Source of the DNA: Micromonospora arida
GTDB taxonomy: Bacteria > Actinomycetota > Actinomycetes > Mycobacteriales > Micromonosporaceae
Length of the DNA stretch: 64,000 nt
Direction of reading: 5' to 3'
Assembly: GCF_003857035.1 (NCBI RefSeq)
Contig: NZ_QGSY01000330.1
Location: 1-64,000 of the forward strand
The position numbers and the translations under genes were made by a program. Shown here piece by piece: positions 55,564 to 64,000 of the stretch (its first letter is position 1; every line of letters begins with the position of its first letter). Under the pieces are notes generated by a model. The model saw only the letters and a list, made by a program, of their open reading frames with translations, did not search any database and was not told the DNA's origin.

Positions 55564-55704
55564 TCAGTGCCTCTCCGGAACGTCGGCGGCGATGTGCTGG
55601 GCGGACGTCCAGGTCAGCTGCGGGACCGGGACGGCGTCGGCGAGGTTGGCCGCCCGGGTGGCGCAGACGCGCGGGCCGGGCGCCCGGCGCAGCAGGCCGG
55701 TCAC
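55564..55704 (-). CDS. Small coupled open frame between aldehyde and alcohol dehydrogenase genes
   Basis: 46 codons from GTG (GTGA overlap with the aldehyde dehydrogenase stop) to a TGA one base before the alcohol dehydrogenase ATG; begins VTGLLRRAPGPRVCATRAAN. The reading frame exactly fills the gap. It could be a real small protein, a remnant of a larger gene, or merely a device keeping ribosomes on the message. No homologue recognised. Confidence 0.35.
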   Translation of the reverse strand: MTGLLRRAPGPRVCATRAANLADAVPVPQLTWTSAQHIAADVPERH

Positions 55705-57161
55705 GGTAGGTCGATCGCCACGTAGGTGAGGTCGAGGTACTCGAGGATGCCCTCGTGCGACCCTTCCTTGCCGATCCCTGACTGCTTCACGCCGCCGAAC
55801 GGAGCAGACGGGTCCGATATCAGGCCACGGTTGATGCCGAGCATCCCCGTATCCAGCCCTTCGGCGAACCGGAGCGCCCGCTGGAGGTCACGGGTGAAGA
55901 CGTATCCGGCCAGGCCGTGCTCGGTGTCGTTGGCCTTCGCCATCACCTCGTCGTCGGACGTGAACGAGATGATCGGCGCCACCGGGCCGAAGATCTCCGC
56001 CTGCAGCATCCGCGCATCGTCGGGCACGTCGACGAGGACCGTGGGCGGGTAGAAGTGGCCCGGCCCGTCGGGACGCTCGCCGCCCACCAGGACCCGGGCG
56101 CCGCGATCGACCGCGTCGGCGACGAGCTCGTCGATCGTGGTGACCGACGCCTCGTCGATCAACGCCCCCACGTTCACGCCGTCGTCGAGACCATGGCCCA
56201 CCGAAAGCGCGCCCATCCGCTCGGCGAAGCGCGCAGTGAACTCCTCGCGTACGGGCTCCTCGACGTAGATCCGGTTGGCCGCGATGCAGGACTCCCCGAT
56301 GTTACGCATCTTGGCCACCATGGCACCGTCGACCGCGACGTCCAGGTCAGCGTCGGCACAGACGATCAAGGCCGCGTTGCCGCCCAGTTCCATGGAGGTG
56401 CGCAGCACGTTGTCCGCGGCCTGTCGTAGCAGTACGCGTCCGACCTCGGTCGACCCGGTGAACGAAAGCTTGCGGGTCCGGCTGTCGGCCAGCAGTGCGG
56501 AGACCACCTCGCCGGAACGCCTGGTGGTCACCACGTTGACGACGCCCGGGGGAACGCCGACCTCCTCCATGATGCGGGCCAGGAACAGCATGGTGAGTGG
56601 CGTCTGACCTGCTGGCTTGGTGATCGTCGTACAGCCCGCAGCCAGCGCAGGAGCGATCTTGCGGGCACCCATGGCCAACGGAAAGTTCCAGGGCGTCACG
56701 AAGACGCACGGTCCGACCGGCTTCGGCACGGTGAGGATGCGATATCCACCTGCGGGAGCGGTGTTGTAGCGCCCCTCGACGCGCACCGCCTCCTCGGCGA
56801 ACCAACGGAAGAACTCGGCACCGTAGGCCACCTCTCCCCGAGCCTCGGCGAGCGGCTTGCCCATCTCGAGCGTGATCAGCCGGGCGATCTCCTCGGATCG
56901 CTCGGTCAGTGCCCGGTACGTCGCGGTCAACAACTCTGACCGTTTCCGCGGCGGGGTCGCCGCCCACCCCGCCATTGCCCTGCTCGCCGCGTCCAGGGCG
57001 GCGAGCCCGTCAACGACGTCGGCGTCCGCCACCTCGGCGATGGTCTTGCCGGTGGCCGGGTCCTCGACGGCAAAGGTGGCTCCGCTTGCGGCGTCGCGCC
57101 AGGCGTCGCCGATCCGCAGCCGCCGATGCTCGGGGGCCAGCACGTTCATCGGGTCACTCAT
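55701..57161 (-). CDS. NAD(P)-dependent succinate-semialdehyde-type dehydrogenase
   Basis: 486 aa of the aldehyde dehydrogenase superfamily. Visible: cofactor loop FVTPWNFPLAMGARKIAPAL, KLSFTGSTEVGR, catalytic-site MELGGNAALIV (Glu) and the nucleophile in GESCIAANRIYVEE (Cys about 290), plus EIFGPVAPIISF. The 'GxxCxAANRI' form is characteristic of the GabD/SSADH group, but specificity cannot be read from sequence. Probably the second oxidation step of the operon. Confidence 0.92.
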   Translation of the reverse strand: MSDPMNVLAPEHRRLRIGDAWRDAASGATFAVEDPATGKTIAEVADADVVDGLAALDAASRAMAGWAATPPRKRSELLTATYRALTERSEEIARLITLEMGKPLAEARGEVAYGAEFFRWFAEEAVRVEGRYNTAPAGGYRILTVPKPVGPCVFVTPWNFPLAMGARKIAPALAAGCTTITKPAGQTPLTMLFLARIMEEVGVPPGVVNVVTTRRSGEVVSALLADSRTRKLSFTGSTEVGRVLLRQAADNVLRTSMELGGNAALIVCADADLDVAVDGAMVAKMRNIGESCIAANRIYVEEPVREEFTARFAERMGALSVGHGLDDGVNVGALIDEASVTTIDELVADAVDRGARVLVGGERPDGPGHFYPPTVLVDVPDDARMLQAEIFGPVAPIISFTSDDEVMAKANDTEHGLAGYVFTRDLQRALRFAEGLDTGMLGINRGLISDPSAPFGGVKQSGIGKEGSHEGILEYLDLTYVAIDLP

Positions 57162-57313
57162 CGCGTCGCCTCCTGTGATCTTCTTCGTGATGTCCGGCGT
57201 GCTTCAGCGATCGCGCTGTGCGCGTAGACGGACGGGTCACACGCCCTCGTCGCGGGCGAGGCGGGGCTCGATCGCCACGTGCGGACGCATGTCGCCGTCA
57301 CCGCCCGGCGCGG
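57162..57313 (-). other. Gap inside the catabolic operon
   Basis: About 150 nt between the ATPase and the dehydrogenase, the only sizeable gap in the operon. No hairpin or promoter recognised with confidence. Confidence 0.35.
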
Positions 57314-58390
57314 TTACCGCCCAGCCTCGGACAGCGACAGCCCGGTGCCCGCATCGAACAGGTGCGCACGGTCCAGGTCGACAGTGACCTGCAGGCGTTC
57401 GCCCGGCGTACCGGTGACTGTGGGTCGTGCCTTGACCTTGAGGATCTCCGTCCCCACTCGGACGTCGACCACCGTTCGGTCACCGAGCGGCTCAAGGCCG
57501 TAGAGCTCCCCGGACAACGACGCGTTCCCACGCTGCTCGACGGACAGGTCCTCCGCGCGCAGGCCCAGTAGCAGCTGACGACCGTCCTCGGCCGTGGTCC
57601 AGCGGGGCCGTGGCAGCGTCCAGCCTGCCGCACCGACCAGTCGATCTCCGTCGGCGCGGCAGGCGAGCAGGCTGATCGGTGGGCTCCCGACGAATGCGGC
57701 GACCCACTGGTTGGCCGGACGCTCGTACACCTCGGTGGGCGTTCCGACCTGTTGCACCTGCCCCTCCTTGAGGACCGCGACCTGGTCGGCCATGGACAGG
57801 GCCTCGACCTGGTCGTTCGTCACGTAGACGAAGGTCGCTCCGAGGCTCCGGTGGATGCGGGTGAGCTCGGTGCGCATCTCGACGCGGAGCTTGAGGTCGA
57901 GGTTGGTGAGCGGTTCGTCCATGAGGAACGCGCGCGGGCTACGGACCAGCGCCCGGGCCAGGGCGACACGCTGCATCTCACCGCCCGACAACTGCGCGGG
58001 CCGACGTTGCAGCAGACGTTCGATGTGCAGCAGGCTGGACATCTGCTCGACGGCAGTGGCGATTTCACTCGAGGAACAGCGGCGCGCCCGCAGCGGCGAA
58101 GCGATGTTCTCGTACACCGTGTGTCGCGGGTAGAGGGCGTAGTTCTGGAAGACCATGGCCAGGTCGCGTGCGGCCGGGGTGTCACCGGTCGCGTCCCTGC
58201 CGTCCAGATGCACCGACCCGGCGTCAAGCTTCTCCAGGCCCGCGATCGCTCGCAGGGTCGTCGTCTTGCCTGCCCCGGAGGGCCCGAGTACGACGAAGAA
58301 CGAGCCGTCCGGCACGTCCAGCGTCACCCCGTCCAGGGCCTGGACCTTGCCGAAGGATTTGCGCAGCCCGTGCGCTGCCAGGGTTCCCAT
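57314..58390 (-). CDS. ABC transporter ATPase (CUT1 type), atypical H-loop
   Basis: 358 aa. Walker A GPSGAGKTT (about 35-43), Q-loop VFQNYALYP, signature LSGGEMQR, Walker B AFLMDEPL and D-loop TNLDLKLR are all present. The H-loop reads FVYVTNDQVEAL, with Asn where the catalytic His is expected. The C-terminal TOBE/OB region (residues 240-358) matches UgpC/MsmK-like ATPases. It overlaps the second ATPase gene by 1 nt. Two different ATPases in one carbohydrate/polyol importer recall GlpS/GlpT of the glycerol transporter, where one is degenerate. Confidence 0.92.
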   Translation of the reverse strand: MGTLAAHGLRKSFGKVQALDGVTLDVPDGSFFVVLGPSGAGKTTTLRAIAGLEKLDAGSVHLDGRDATGDTPAARDLAMVFQNYALYPRHTVYENIASPLRARRCSSSEIATAVEQMSSLLHIERLLQRRPAQLSGGEMQRVALARALVRSPRAFLMDEPLTNLDLKLRVEMRTELTRIHRSLGATFVYVTNDQVEALSMADQVAVLKEGQVQQVGTPTEVYERPANQWVAAFVGSPPISLLACRADGDRLVGAAGWTLPRPRWTTAEDGRQLLLGLRAEDLSVEQRGNASLSGELYGLEPLGDRTVVDVRVGTEILKVKARPTVTGTPGERLQVTVDLDRAHLFDAGTGLSLSEAGR

Positions 58391-59457
58391 CAGGCCACCA
58401 GCTCTTCCGTGCTCACGTCGTACACCGTTGGGGTCCCGCCGGTGTGCCGCAGCCCGACCTTCGCTTCAGCGGCGAAACGAACAGTCGGTGGCATCCGGAC
58501 CCGGACGTCACGTTGGCCGCCGTGGTCGACCACGTAGATGATTTCGTCGCCCAGCCACTCCACCGAGACCACCCGGGCCGGGATCGAGCCTTCCGCCTCG
58601 GGTGCGGTGACTTCCAGCGCCTCCGGCCGGACGCCTGCGACCAGGCGGCGGTCGCGCGGCAGGCCAGGCGGTGGCGGGAGAACCAGTCCGCCCTCACCGC
58701 GCAGCTTCCCGTCGGCCACCTCCACCTCGATCAGGTTCATCGGCGGGGAGCCGATGAACGCGGCGCAGAAAAGACTCGCCGGACGGTCGTAGACCTCCAG
58801 CGGCGTGCCGATCTGCTCCACGCGGCCCTTGTTGAGGATGGCGATTCGGTGACCTAGCGACATCGCTTCGACCTGGTCGTGGGTGACGTAGACCATCGTC
58901 GCCCCCAGTTCTCCCTGCAGGTGCTTGATCTCCGTGCGCATGTCCGCACGCAGTTCCGCGTCCAGATTGGTGAGAGGCTCGTCCATGAGGAAGGCGCGCG
59001 GTCGTCGTACCAGGGCGCGAGCGAGCGCGACGCGCTGCTGCTCCCCGCCGGAGAGCTGGCGCGGTCGCCGGTCCAGGAGAGGACCGAGCTGCATCAGCCG
59101 GGCGGCCTCGTTGACCCGCTCGTGCACCTCCGGCTTGGGCAGGCCTTCGGCCCGCAGCGGGAACGCCAGGTTGTCGCGGATTTTGAGATGCGGGTAGAGG
59201 GCGTAGAACTGGAACACCATGGCGATGTCGCGCTCGGCGGGCGGCAGGTCGTTGACCAGCGTGTCGCCGATGCGGATGTCGCCCGTCGTCTGCCTCTCCA
59301 GGCCGGCGATGGCCCGCAGCGTTGTCGTCTTGCCGCAACCCGAGGGGCCGAGCATCACGAACAGCTCGCCGTGGCCGATGGACAGGTCCACGTGTTCGAC
59401 TGCGACCGTCCCGTCCGGGTAGCGCTTGTGCAGCGCTGTCACCTCGATGCCCGCCAT
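58390..59457 (-). CDS. ABC transporter ATPase (CUT1 type)
   Basis: 355 aa with a full set of motifs: GPSGCGKTT, VFQFYALYPHL, LSGGEQQR, AFLMDEPL and an ordinary H-loop MVYVTHDQVEAM. The C-terminal OB-fold domain is present. ATG overlaps the permease stop (TGATG). Likely the catalytically complete partner of the atypical ATPase. Confidence 0.95.
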   Translation of the reverse strand: MAGIEVTALHKRYPDGTVAVEHVDLSIGHGELFVMLGPSGCGKTTTLRAIAGLERQTTGDIRIGDTLVNDLPPAERDIAMVFQFYALYPHLKIRDNLAFPLRAEGLPKPEVHERVNEAARLMQLGPLLDRRPRQLSGGEQQRVALARALVRRPRAFLMDEPLTNLDAELRADMRTEIKHLQGELGATMVYVTHDQVEAMSLGHRIAILNKGRVEQIGTPLEVYDRPASLFCAAFIGSPPMNLIEVEVADGKLRGEGGLVLPPPPGLPRDRRLVAGVRPEALEVTAPEAEGSIPARVVSVEWLGDEIIYVVDHGGQRDVRVRMPPTVRFAAEAKVGLRHTGGTPTVYDVSTEELVA

Positions 59458-60368
59458 CAGCGTCGCACCGCCCCGAGCGTCACACCGGCGATGAGGTGCT
59501 TGCGCACCAGGTACGCGAAGACGAGCACCGGTAGGGCGAACACCACGGAGGCGGCGGCCACGAGACCCCAGTCCGTAGTGGTGCCGCCGATGAGGCCGGC
59601 GATGGCGGGTGGGGCCGTCCGGACGTCGTCGCTGGAGGTGAGGAAGGTGGCGAACACGAACTCGTTCCACGAGAAGATGAGCGCGAAGACCGCCGTCGCG
59701 GCGATGCCGGGCACGAGCAGGGGAAGGGTGTATCGCCGGAACGCCTGCAACCGGGTGTAGCCGTCGAGCATGGCGGCATCCTCGTACTCCGCGGGCACCT
59801 CGTCGACGAACCCCTTCATCATCCAGATCGTGAACGGGACGTTGAACGCGGTGTAGATGAGGATCAGGCCGAGCTTGTTGTCGATGAGTCCGACCTGGCG
59901 GTACATGAGGAAGATCGGGATCACGACCACCACGGGCGGCATGAAGCGGGTGGACAGGATGAAGAACAGTTGGTCCTTCTTGGCCTTCACGGCGAAGCGT
60001 GAGTAGGCCCAGGCCGCCGGGACACCCAGCACGGTGGCCAGCACCGTGGAAGCTCCGGCGACCACGACGGAGTTGAGGAACGAGACGGACAGGGCCGAGC
60101 GACCGCCGTCGGGGTTGACGAACACGTCCTTGTAATGATCCAGAGTGATCTTGAAATCGAAGAACTTGGCCGGGATGGCGTAGACGTCCCGGTTCTCCTT
60201 GATGGACGTCTCGATCATCCACAGCACCGGAAAGAGCATCACGACGGCCAGCACGGTCAGCAGCGTGACCTCCAGCACGGAGCGGCCCCGGCCGCCAAGG
60301 CGGCGCACGGGGGGCGTGTGATCCCGGGCAGGACCTGTGGACACGGCCTCGTCGACGGAGACGGCCAT
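59457..60368 (-). CDS. ABC transporter permease (MalG-like)
   Basis: 303 aa, six membrane helices; EAA-loop region VPAEYEDAAMLDGYTRLQAF. N-terminal cytosolic tail of ~30 residues. Overlaps both neighbours by 1-2 nt. Confidence 0.93.
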   Translation of the reverse strand: MAVSVDEAVSTGPARDHTPPVRRLGGRGRSVLEVTLLTVLAVVMLFPVLWMIETSIKENRDVYAIPAKFFDFKITLDHYKDVFVNPDGGRSALSVSFLNSVVVAGASTVLATVLGVPAAWAYSRFAVKAKKDQLFFILSTRFMPPVVVVIPIFLMYRQVGLIDNKLGLILIYTAFNVPFTIWMMKGFVDEVPAEYEDAAMLDGYTRLQAFRRYTLPLLVPGIAATAVFALIFSWNEFVFATFLTSSDDVRTAPPAIAGLIGGTTTDWGLVAAASVVFALPVLVFAYLVRKHLIAGVTLGAVRR

Positions 60369-61315
60369 CAGCCCTCCTTGAGCTTGTTCAAATAGCGCAG
60401 GTAGAACTGCGTGAGGATGATGACGACGAGGACCATGAGGATCCCGTACGCCGAAGCGGTTCCGGTGTTGAAGCCAAGGAACGCGACCTTGTAGATGTGG
60501 AACGACAACGTCTCGGTGGAGACGCCGGGGCCTCCGTTGGTGAGGATGTAGACGAGGTCGAACAGCCGAAAGGCCTCGATGGCCCTGAACATCACGGCAA
60601 TGAGAAGCAGTGGCCACACCAGCGGAAGAGTGATGGTGCGGAACCGGAACCACTCGGACGCCCGGTCGATCGAGGCGGCCTCGTACAGGTACTTGGGAAC
60701 CGCGCTGAGGCCGGCGAGTGCGATGAGCATGATGAACGGCGTCCACTGCCAGGTGTCGACAACGACCAGGGAAAGCAGTGCTGTCCGCTGCCGGGTGAGC
60801 CACTCCACCTGCCCCAGGCCGACCGAGCCGAGCATGCTGTTGACCACGCCGAACTGCGCGTCGAGCATGAACCGCCAGAACAGCCCGACCACGACCGGCG
60901 ACAGCATCATCGGAACCAGGAACAGAGTGGTCAGCACTCCTCGCCCGTGCGTGCGCCGGGAGATCAGGTAGGCGATGCCGAAGCCGAGCACGGTCTGCAG
61001 GCCGACCGCGCCGACCACGTAGATCAACGTTGTCAGGGCCCTCGTGTGGACCTGCGCCGACGTCAGGATTGCCGTGTAGTTCCCGAACCCGATGAAATTG
61101 GCGCGCCCCCCGCGGGTGGCCGAGTAGTCGGTGAAAGACAGGTACAACGCCCACAGCAACGGGAACACCGACATGGCGAGCAACAGCAGCATCGCGGGGG
61201 AGATGAACGTGACGGCGAGCCAGCGGTCGCTCAACCGGCGGGACCGCCCCGGTGCAGGTGGCGTCACAGACGCCACCTGCCCGGGATCGGTCGTCAGAGG
61301 GACGGGGTCACTCAC
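60368..61315 (-). CDS. ABC transporter permease (MalF-like)
   Basis: 315 aa, six membrane helices, EAA loop VPKYLYEAASIDRASEWFRF. The GTG start overlaps the binding-protein stop (GTGA). Forms the import channel with the MalG-like partner. Confidence 0.93.
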   Translation of the reverse strand: MSDPVPLTTDPGQVASVTPPAPGRSRRLSDRWLAVTFISPAMLLLLAMSVFPLLWALYLSFTDYSATRGGRANFIGFGNYTAILTSAQVHTRALTTLIYVVGAVGLQTVLGFGIAYLISRRTHGRGVLTTLFLVPMMLSPVVVGLFWRFMLDAQFGVVNSMLGSVGLGQVEWLTRQRTALLSLVVVDTWQWTPFIMLIALAGLSAVPKYLYEAASIDRASEWFRFRTITLPLVWPLLLIAVMFRAIEAFRLFDLVYILTNGGPGVSTETLSFHIYKVAFLGFNTGTASAYGILMVLVVIILTQFYLRYLNKLKEG

Positions 61316-62718
61316 AGTCCGCCGCCGCCCTTGCGGCTGCTCGAGTCGAGCACGCTCTGCTGCTCCTTGGCGATGTCGTCGAGCGCATCCTTCGGCTTCT
61401 TCGCGCCGTTGAGGGCCGCGTTCACGTTGGTGTTCTCGATGTCGACGAGGCGCGCGTACTCGGGCACGTTCCACATGTCCCGCATCCGCGGAACCGAGTC
61501 CGCGTACACCTTGTTGAACGGCCCGGCATTGAGGAACTCGGGCGACTCCAGGGCATCCGTACGCGCTGGCACGCCGCCGGCCGCGGCCCACTTCTTCTGG
61601 ACATCAGCCTGCTCGAACCACTTCATGAAGTTCAGGGCCTCGGCCTGGTTCGCCGCGGCGGAGTAGGCCGACACGTGCATCCCCATACCGCCGAGCGGCA
61701 CCAGGTTCGTCTTCTGGCTCGGCAGGGTGGCAAACCCCAACTTGTCGAGAATCTGCTCCCGCGTGGTGCCGAGGGTCGACTCCTTCGGATCGAGCAGGCC
61801 GCCGCTCGCGGCGATCCAGTTGAAAGCGATGCATGCCTTGCCCTGGGCGACCGCCGCGTTCACCTCGTCGATGAACCAGTTGCCGGAGCCCTTCGCGGTC
61901 AGCGGCTTCATCTTGTTGACCAGGACGTCCATCGCCTCCTGGCCAGCGGCGTCGTTGAGGACGCCCTCGATCTTGCGGTTCTTGGGGTCCCAGAGGTTGC
62001 CGCCGTAGACGCCGTTGACCGTGTTGTAGGTGACGGCTGCGGCGTCGGACCCGTTGGCCTGGTGGAAAGCCAGCCCGCTGACGCCAGGGTTGTCCGCCTG
62101 GCACTTCTCGGCGGCTGAGATCATCTGGTCCCAGGTCTGCGGCGGCTTGTCGCCGATCAGGTCCTTGCGGTAGATCATCGTCCAGGTGTCGCCGAGCAGT
62201 GGCAGGCCGTACAGGCTGGCGTTCTCGTCGCGCTTGCCGGTCTCCGCCTGGGGGAACTGGCCGTACGCCGCCAGGAGGTACGGGTTGTAGGCCGCGACGT
62301 CGATGTTGTTCTTGACGAAGTCGGTGAGGTCGAGGATGTTGCCGTTCGTCACGGCCTCGCCGATGTGTTGCGAGTCCAGGATCGCGATGTCGAAGTCGGT
62401 CTTGCGCGCGGCGAACTGGGTGAACATCGCGTCGTGCCAGTTCGCGTTCGGCACGGTGTTGACCTTGATGGTCGCGTTCGGCCGTACCTTCTTGTACTCC
62501 GTGTTCGCGAAGGCTTCCAGTGCCTTGGCGGGGGGCCAGTCGAACCAGATGAAGCTGAGGGTCAGCGGGTCCTTGGTGAGCTCCGGGATGGTCGCCGGCG
62601 CCTTGGGGGCGCTCGCCTTCTCGTCGTCGTCCTTGCCATCGCCGCAAGCCGTCATGGTCGTGGCCACCAGCAGCATGGCCGCCGTCGCCAGCCGTGCCTT
62701 CCGGCCGGTTGTGGACAT
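61312..62718 (-). CDS. Extracellular solute-binding lipoprotein (family 1)
   Basis: 468 aa. The signal peptide STTGRKARLATAAMLLVATT leads to a lipobox MTAC|GDG, so the mature protein is anchored by a lipidated Cys. The body (LSFIWFDWPPAKALEAFANT, FDIAILDSQHIGEAVTNGNI, WTMIYRKDLIGDKPPQTWDQ) is typical of CUT1 substrate-binding proteins. Start at ATG 62718 (AGGAAG upstream) gives a normal short n-region; ATG 62745 is possible. Ligand unknown, likely a small polyol or sugar. Confidence 0.92.
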   Translation of the reverse strand: MSTTGRKARLATAAMLLVATTMTACGDGKDDDEKASAPKAPATIPELTKDPLTLSFIWFDWPPAKALEAFANTEYKKVRPNATIKVNTVPNANWHDAMFTQFAARKTDFDIAILDSQHIGEAVTNGNILDLTDFVKNNIDVAAYNPYLLAAYGQFPQAETGKRDENASLYGLPLLGDTWTMIYRKDLIGDKPPQTWDQMISAAEKCQADNPGVSGLAFHQANGSDAAAVTYNTVNGVYGGNLWDPKNRKIEGVLNDAAGQEAMDVLVNKMKPLTAKGSGNWFIDEVNAAVAQGKACIAFNWIAASGGLLDPKESTLGTTREQILDKLGFATLPSQKTNLVPLGGMGMHVSAYSAAANQAEALNFMKWFEQADVQKKWAAAGGVPARTDALESPEFLNAGPFNKVYADSVPRMRDMWNVPEYARLVDIENTNVNAALNGAKKPKDALDDIAKEQQSVLDSSSRKGGGGL

Positions 62719-63138
62719 TCTTCCTATTCGCTTCGGACTGTGCATTTTTATGCCTGCTTTCTGGGTGGGGACTTCTAGAACCTCGCTATGTGCTTCGCCG
62801 AGCAGTTGCTGGGTTGTCCAGGCGTGTTGCCGGGCCGTCGCGGGGGCCGACCCGCGGACCGGCGTCACGAGTACGCCGCGATGTACTGGGTCTTCATGGT
62901 GTCGAGAAGTCCTTCGGCCCATCTGCGGCCCGGTGACGGACCGAGCAGGACGTCGAACATGCTCAGGGGAGCTTCAGGTGATCGAAGTGGAGCGATGGCG
63001 GGCGGCTCCGCCATGGGTGCAGGATGGCGATCATTCGCCACCTTTCCTATACGATCCCGGTGGGGGCGTCAGCATCCCGCAGCGTTGCGATCGATGTCAA
63101 CAGCTTCCCGCAGGCGCAAGGAAGGACCTCACCTCACG
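62719..63138. promoter_or_regulatory. Divergent control region of catabolic operon and GntR gene
   Basis: About 420 nt with presumed promoters in both directions and the regulator's operator. No clear palindrome of the FCD-type (TNGTNNNACNA) was identified by eye. Confidence 0.45.
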
Positions 63139-63882
63139 ATGGACGACGAAGCGATGATCGCGCGGGGCCGCAGGGCGGTGACGGGCGGAATACCGCCGGG
63201 CAGATCTGGTGGCCGGCTTGCCGACGAGGTGTACGACACGCTGCTCGGACAGCTGATGTCGCTACGGATCGAGCCTGGCTCCCGCGTCACGATCGACGTC
63301 CTGGCGCGGGAGCTGGGGGTCTCGCAGACGCCGATCCGAGACGCTCTGAACCGCATGGAGGCCGAGGGCCTGGTCGTGCGCGTACCCCATGCCGGCTACC
63401 GCATTCCGCCCCAGATCACCCGTCACCGATTCGAGGACATGCTCGAGGTCCGCCTGCTCCTCGAGCCGGCGGCGGCGCGCAGATCCGCGGAACGCGCGTC
63501 CTTGGAGCAGGTGGCCGGTCTGCGACGGATGCTGGAGGAGATGGCGGAGCTGGAGGGGGGCAACGGGCCGATGGCCTATGGCGCCTTCGGGCTGCGCGAC
63601 GCCGCTTTTCACGATCTCGTCGCCCTGAGCGCGGAGAACCAGGTCATCCGTGAAGCGCTCGCTCGCCTGCACAGCCACGTGCACCTCTTCCGGCTGCACC
63701 ACGACACCCAGGTCACTCACCTGGCCATGGCCGAGCACGAGGACATTGTGGCCGCGATCGCCGCGCGTGACCCCGACGCCGCCGCCTACGCGATGCGTCG
63801 GCACATCCTGCGGTCCGGCGAGCGCTTTCGACGGTTGTTCGACGAGATCGAGGACGCGGACGGAGTGGCGGTAGAGGCTTGA
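63139..63882 (+). CDS. GntR-family (FCD) transcriptional regulator
   Basis: 247 aa: winged helix (SRVTIDVLARELGVSQTPIR, DALNRMEAEGLV) and C-terminal FCD domain (MLEVRLLLEPAAARRSAERA, FGLRDAAFHDLVALSAENQV, with His residues in LHSHVHLFRLHH and AEHEDIVAAI that bind metal in the family). Divergent from the import/dehydrogenase operon and probably its substrate-responsive repressor. Confidence 0.92.
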   Translation: MDDEAMIARGRRAVTGGIPPGRSGGRLADEVYDTLLGQLMSLRIEPGSRVTIDVLARELGVSQTPIRDALNRMEAEGLVVRVPHAGYRIPPQITRHRFEDMLEVRLLLEPAAARRSAERASLEQVAGLRRMLEEMAELEGGNGPMAYGAFGLRDAAFHDLVALSAENQVIREALARLHSHVHLFRLHHDTQVTHLAMAEHEDIVAAIAARDPDAAAYAMRRHILRSGERFRRLFDEIEDADGVAVEA

Positions 63883-63971
63883 CGGGCGCGCTGGGCCCAG
63901 GAATGCTGACTCAATCCTGATCGGATCGGATTGGATCCACCTCACCCGCCCCCAGATGCGAGGAGAAGCAG

Positions 63972-64000
63972 GTGCCCAGAGCGCTGCTCCTGACCGGCGA
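63972..64000 (+). CDS. Start of an unidentified gene (truncated by window end)
   Basis: GTG with GGAGAAG upstream, encoding VPRALLLTG. The 'ALLLTG' start suggests a Rossmann-fold oxidoreductase, such as a short-chain dehydrogenase, but too little is visible. Same strand as the GntR gene and 90 nt after it. Confidence 0.45.

Overview
The window is very GC-rich actinomycete DNA. Micromonosporaceae (Micromonospora/Actinoplanes-like) is my best guess, from codon use, Streptomyces-type I-E CRISPR repeats and gene content. This is inference; no 16S gene or other decisive marker is present.

Layout. (1) 0.1-7.3 kb: a three-gene minus-strand module (DUF429 - DUF6361 - PLD-like, all without assigned role), then a 40-repeat type I-E CRISPR array with no cas genes. 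The block ends at a 43-nt 3' fragment of tRNA-Pro(GGG) followed by a terminator, which looks like the right junction of an integrated island. (2) 7.5-13.6 kb: the most interesting region. A perfect Shine-Dalgarno sits 5 nt before an 18-bp gene encoding the pentapeptide MSYDH. It is followed by a strong hairpin, then MFS exporter, ATP-grasp ligase and FemAB/GNAT-like transferase genes, with a cytochrome P450 divergent. The length and M-x-Y-x-H pattern match the biarylitide precursors (MRYYH type), the smallest known RiPP genes, so I propose a new, more elaborate relative. (3) 14-31.5 kb: an IS-rich, decayed accessory zone. It holds an FGE-like protein, a PucR-type regulator, a Sel1-repeat protein, a phosphotransferase, a large GT-C-like membrane protein, small hypothetical genes and at least four broken transposases.

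(4) 31.5-50.4 kb: an AraC regulator and a GNAT acetyltransferase, then a 17-kb minus-strand operon of five tightly coupled genes (770, 3075, 382, 326 and 1068 aa). The 3075-aa protein resembles DUF6603 proteins and has an embedded alpha/beta-hydrolase-like motif. I recognise no known pathway for this operon. (5) 50.5-54.1 kb: an AraC regulator divergent from an NmrA-like/DUF1772 pair, and two hypothetical genes. (6) 54.3-64 kb: a catabolic operon divergent from a GntR/FCD regulator. It has a lipoprotein binding protein, two permeases, two non-identical ATPases, an aldehyde dehydrogenase (SSADH type) and an iron-type alcohol dehydrogenase, with 1-4 nt overlaps through the transporter genes. It probably imports and oxidises a small polyol or sugar-derived alcohol.

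Many long open frames antisense to real genes are artefacts of high GC and were left out. Starts were chosen by ribosome-binding sites and overlaps where visible.
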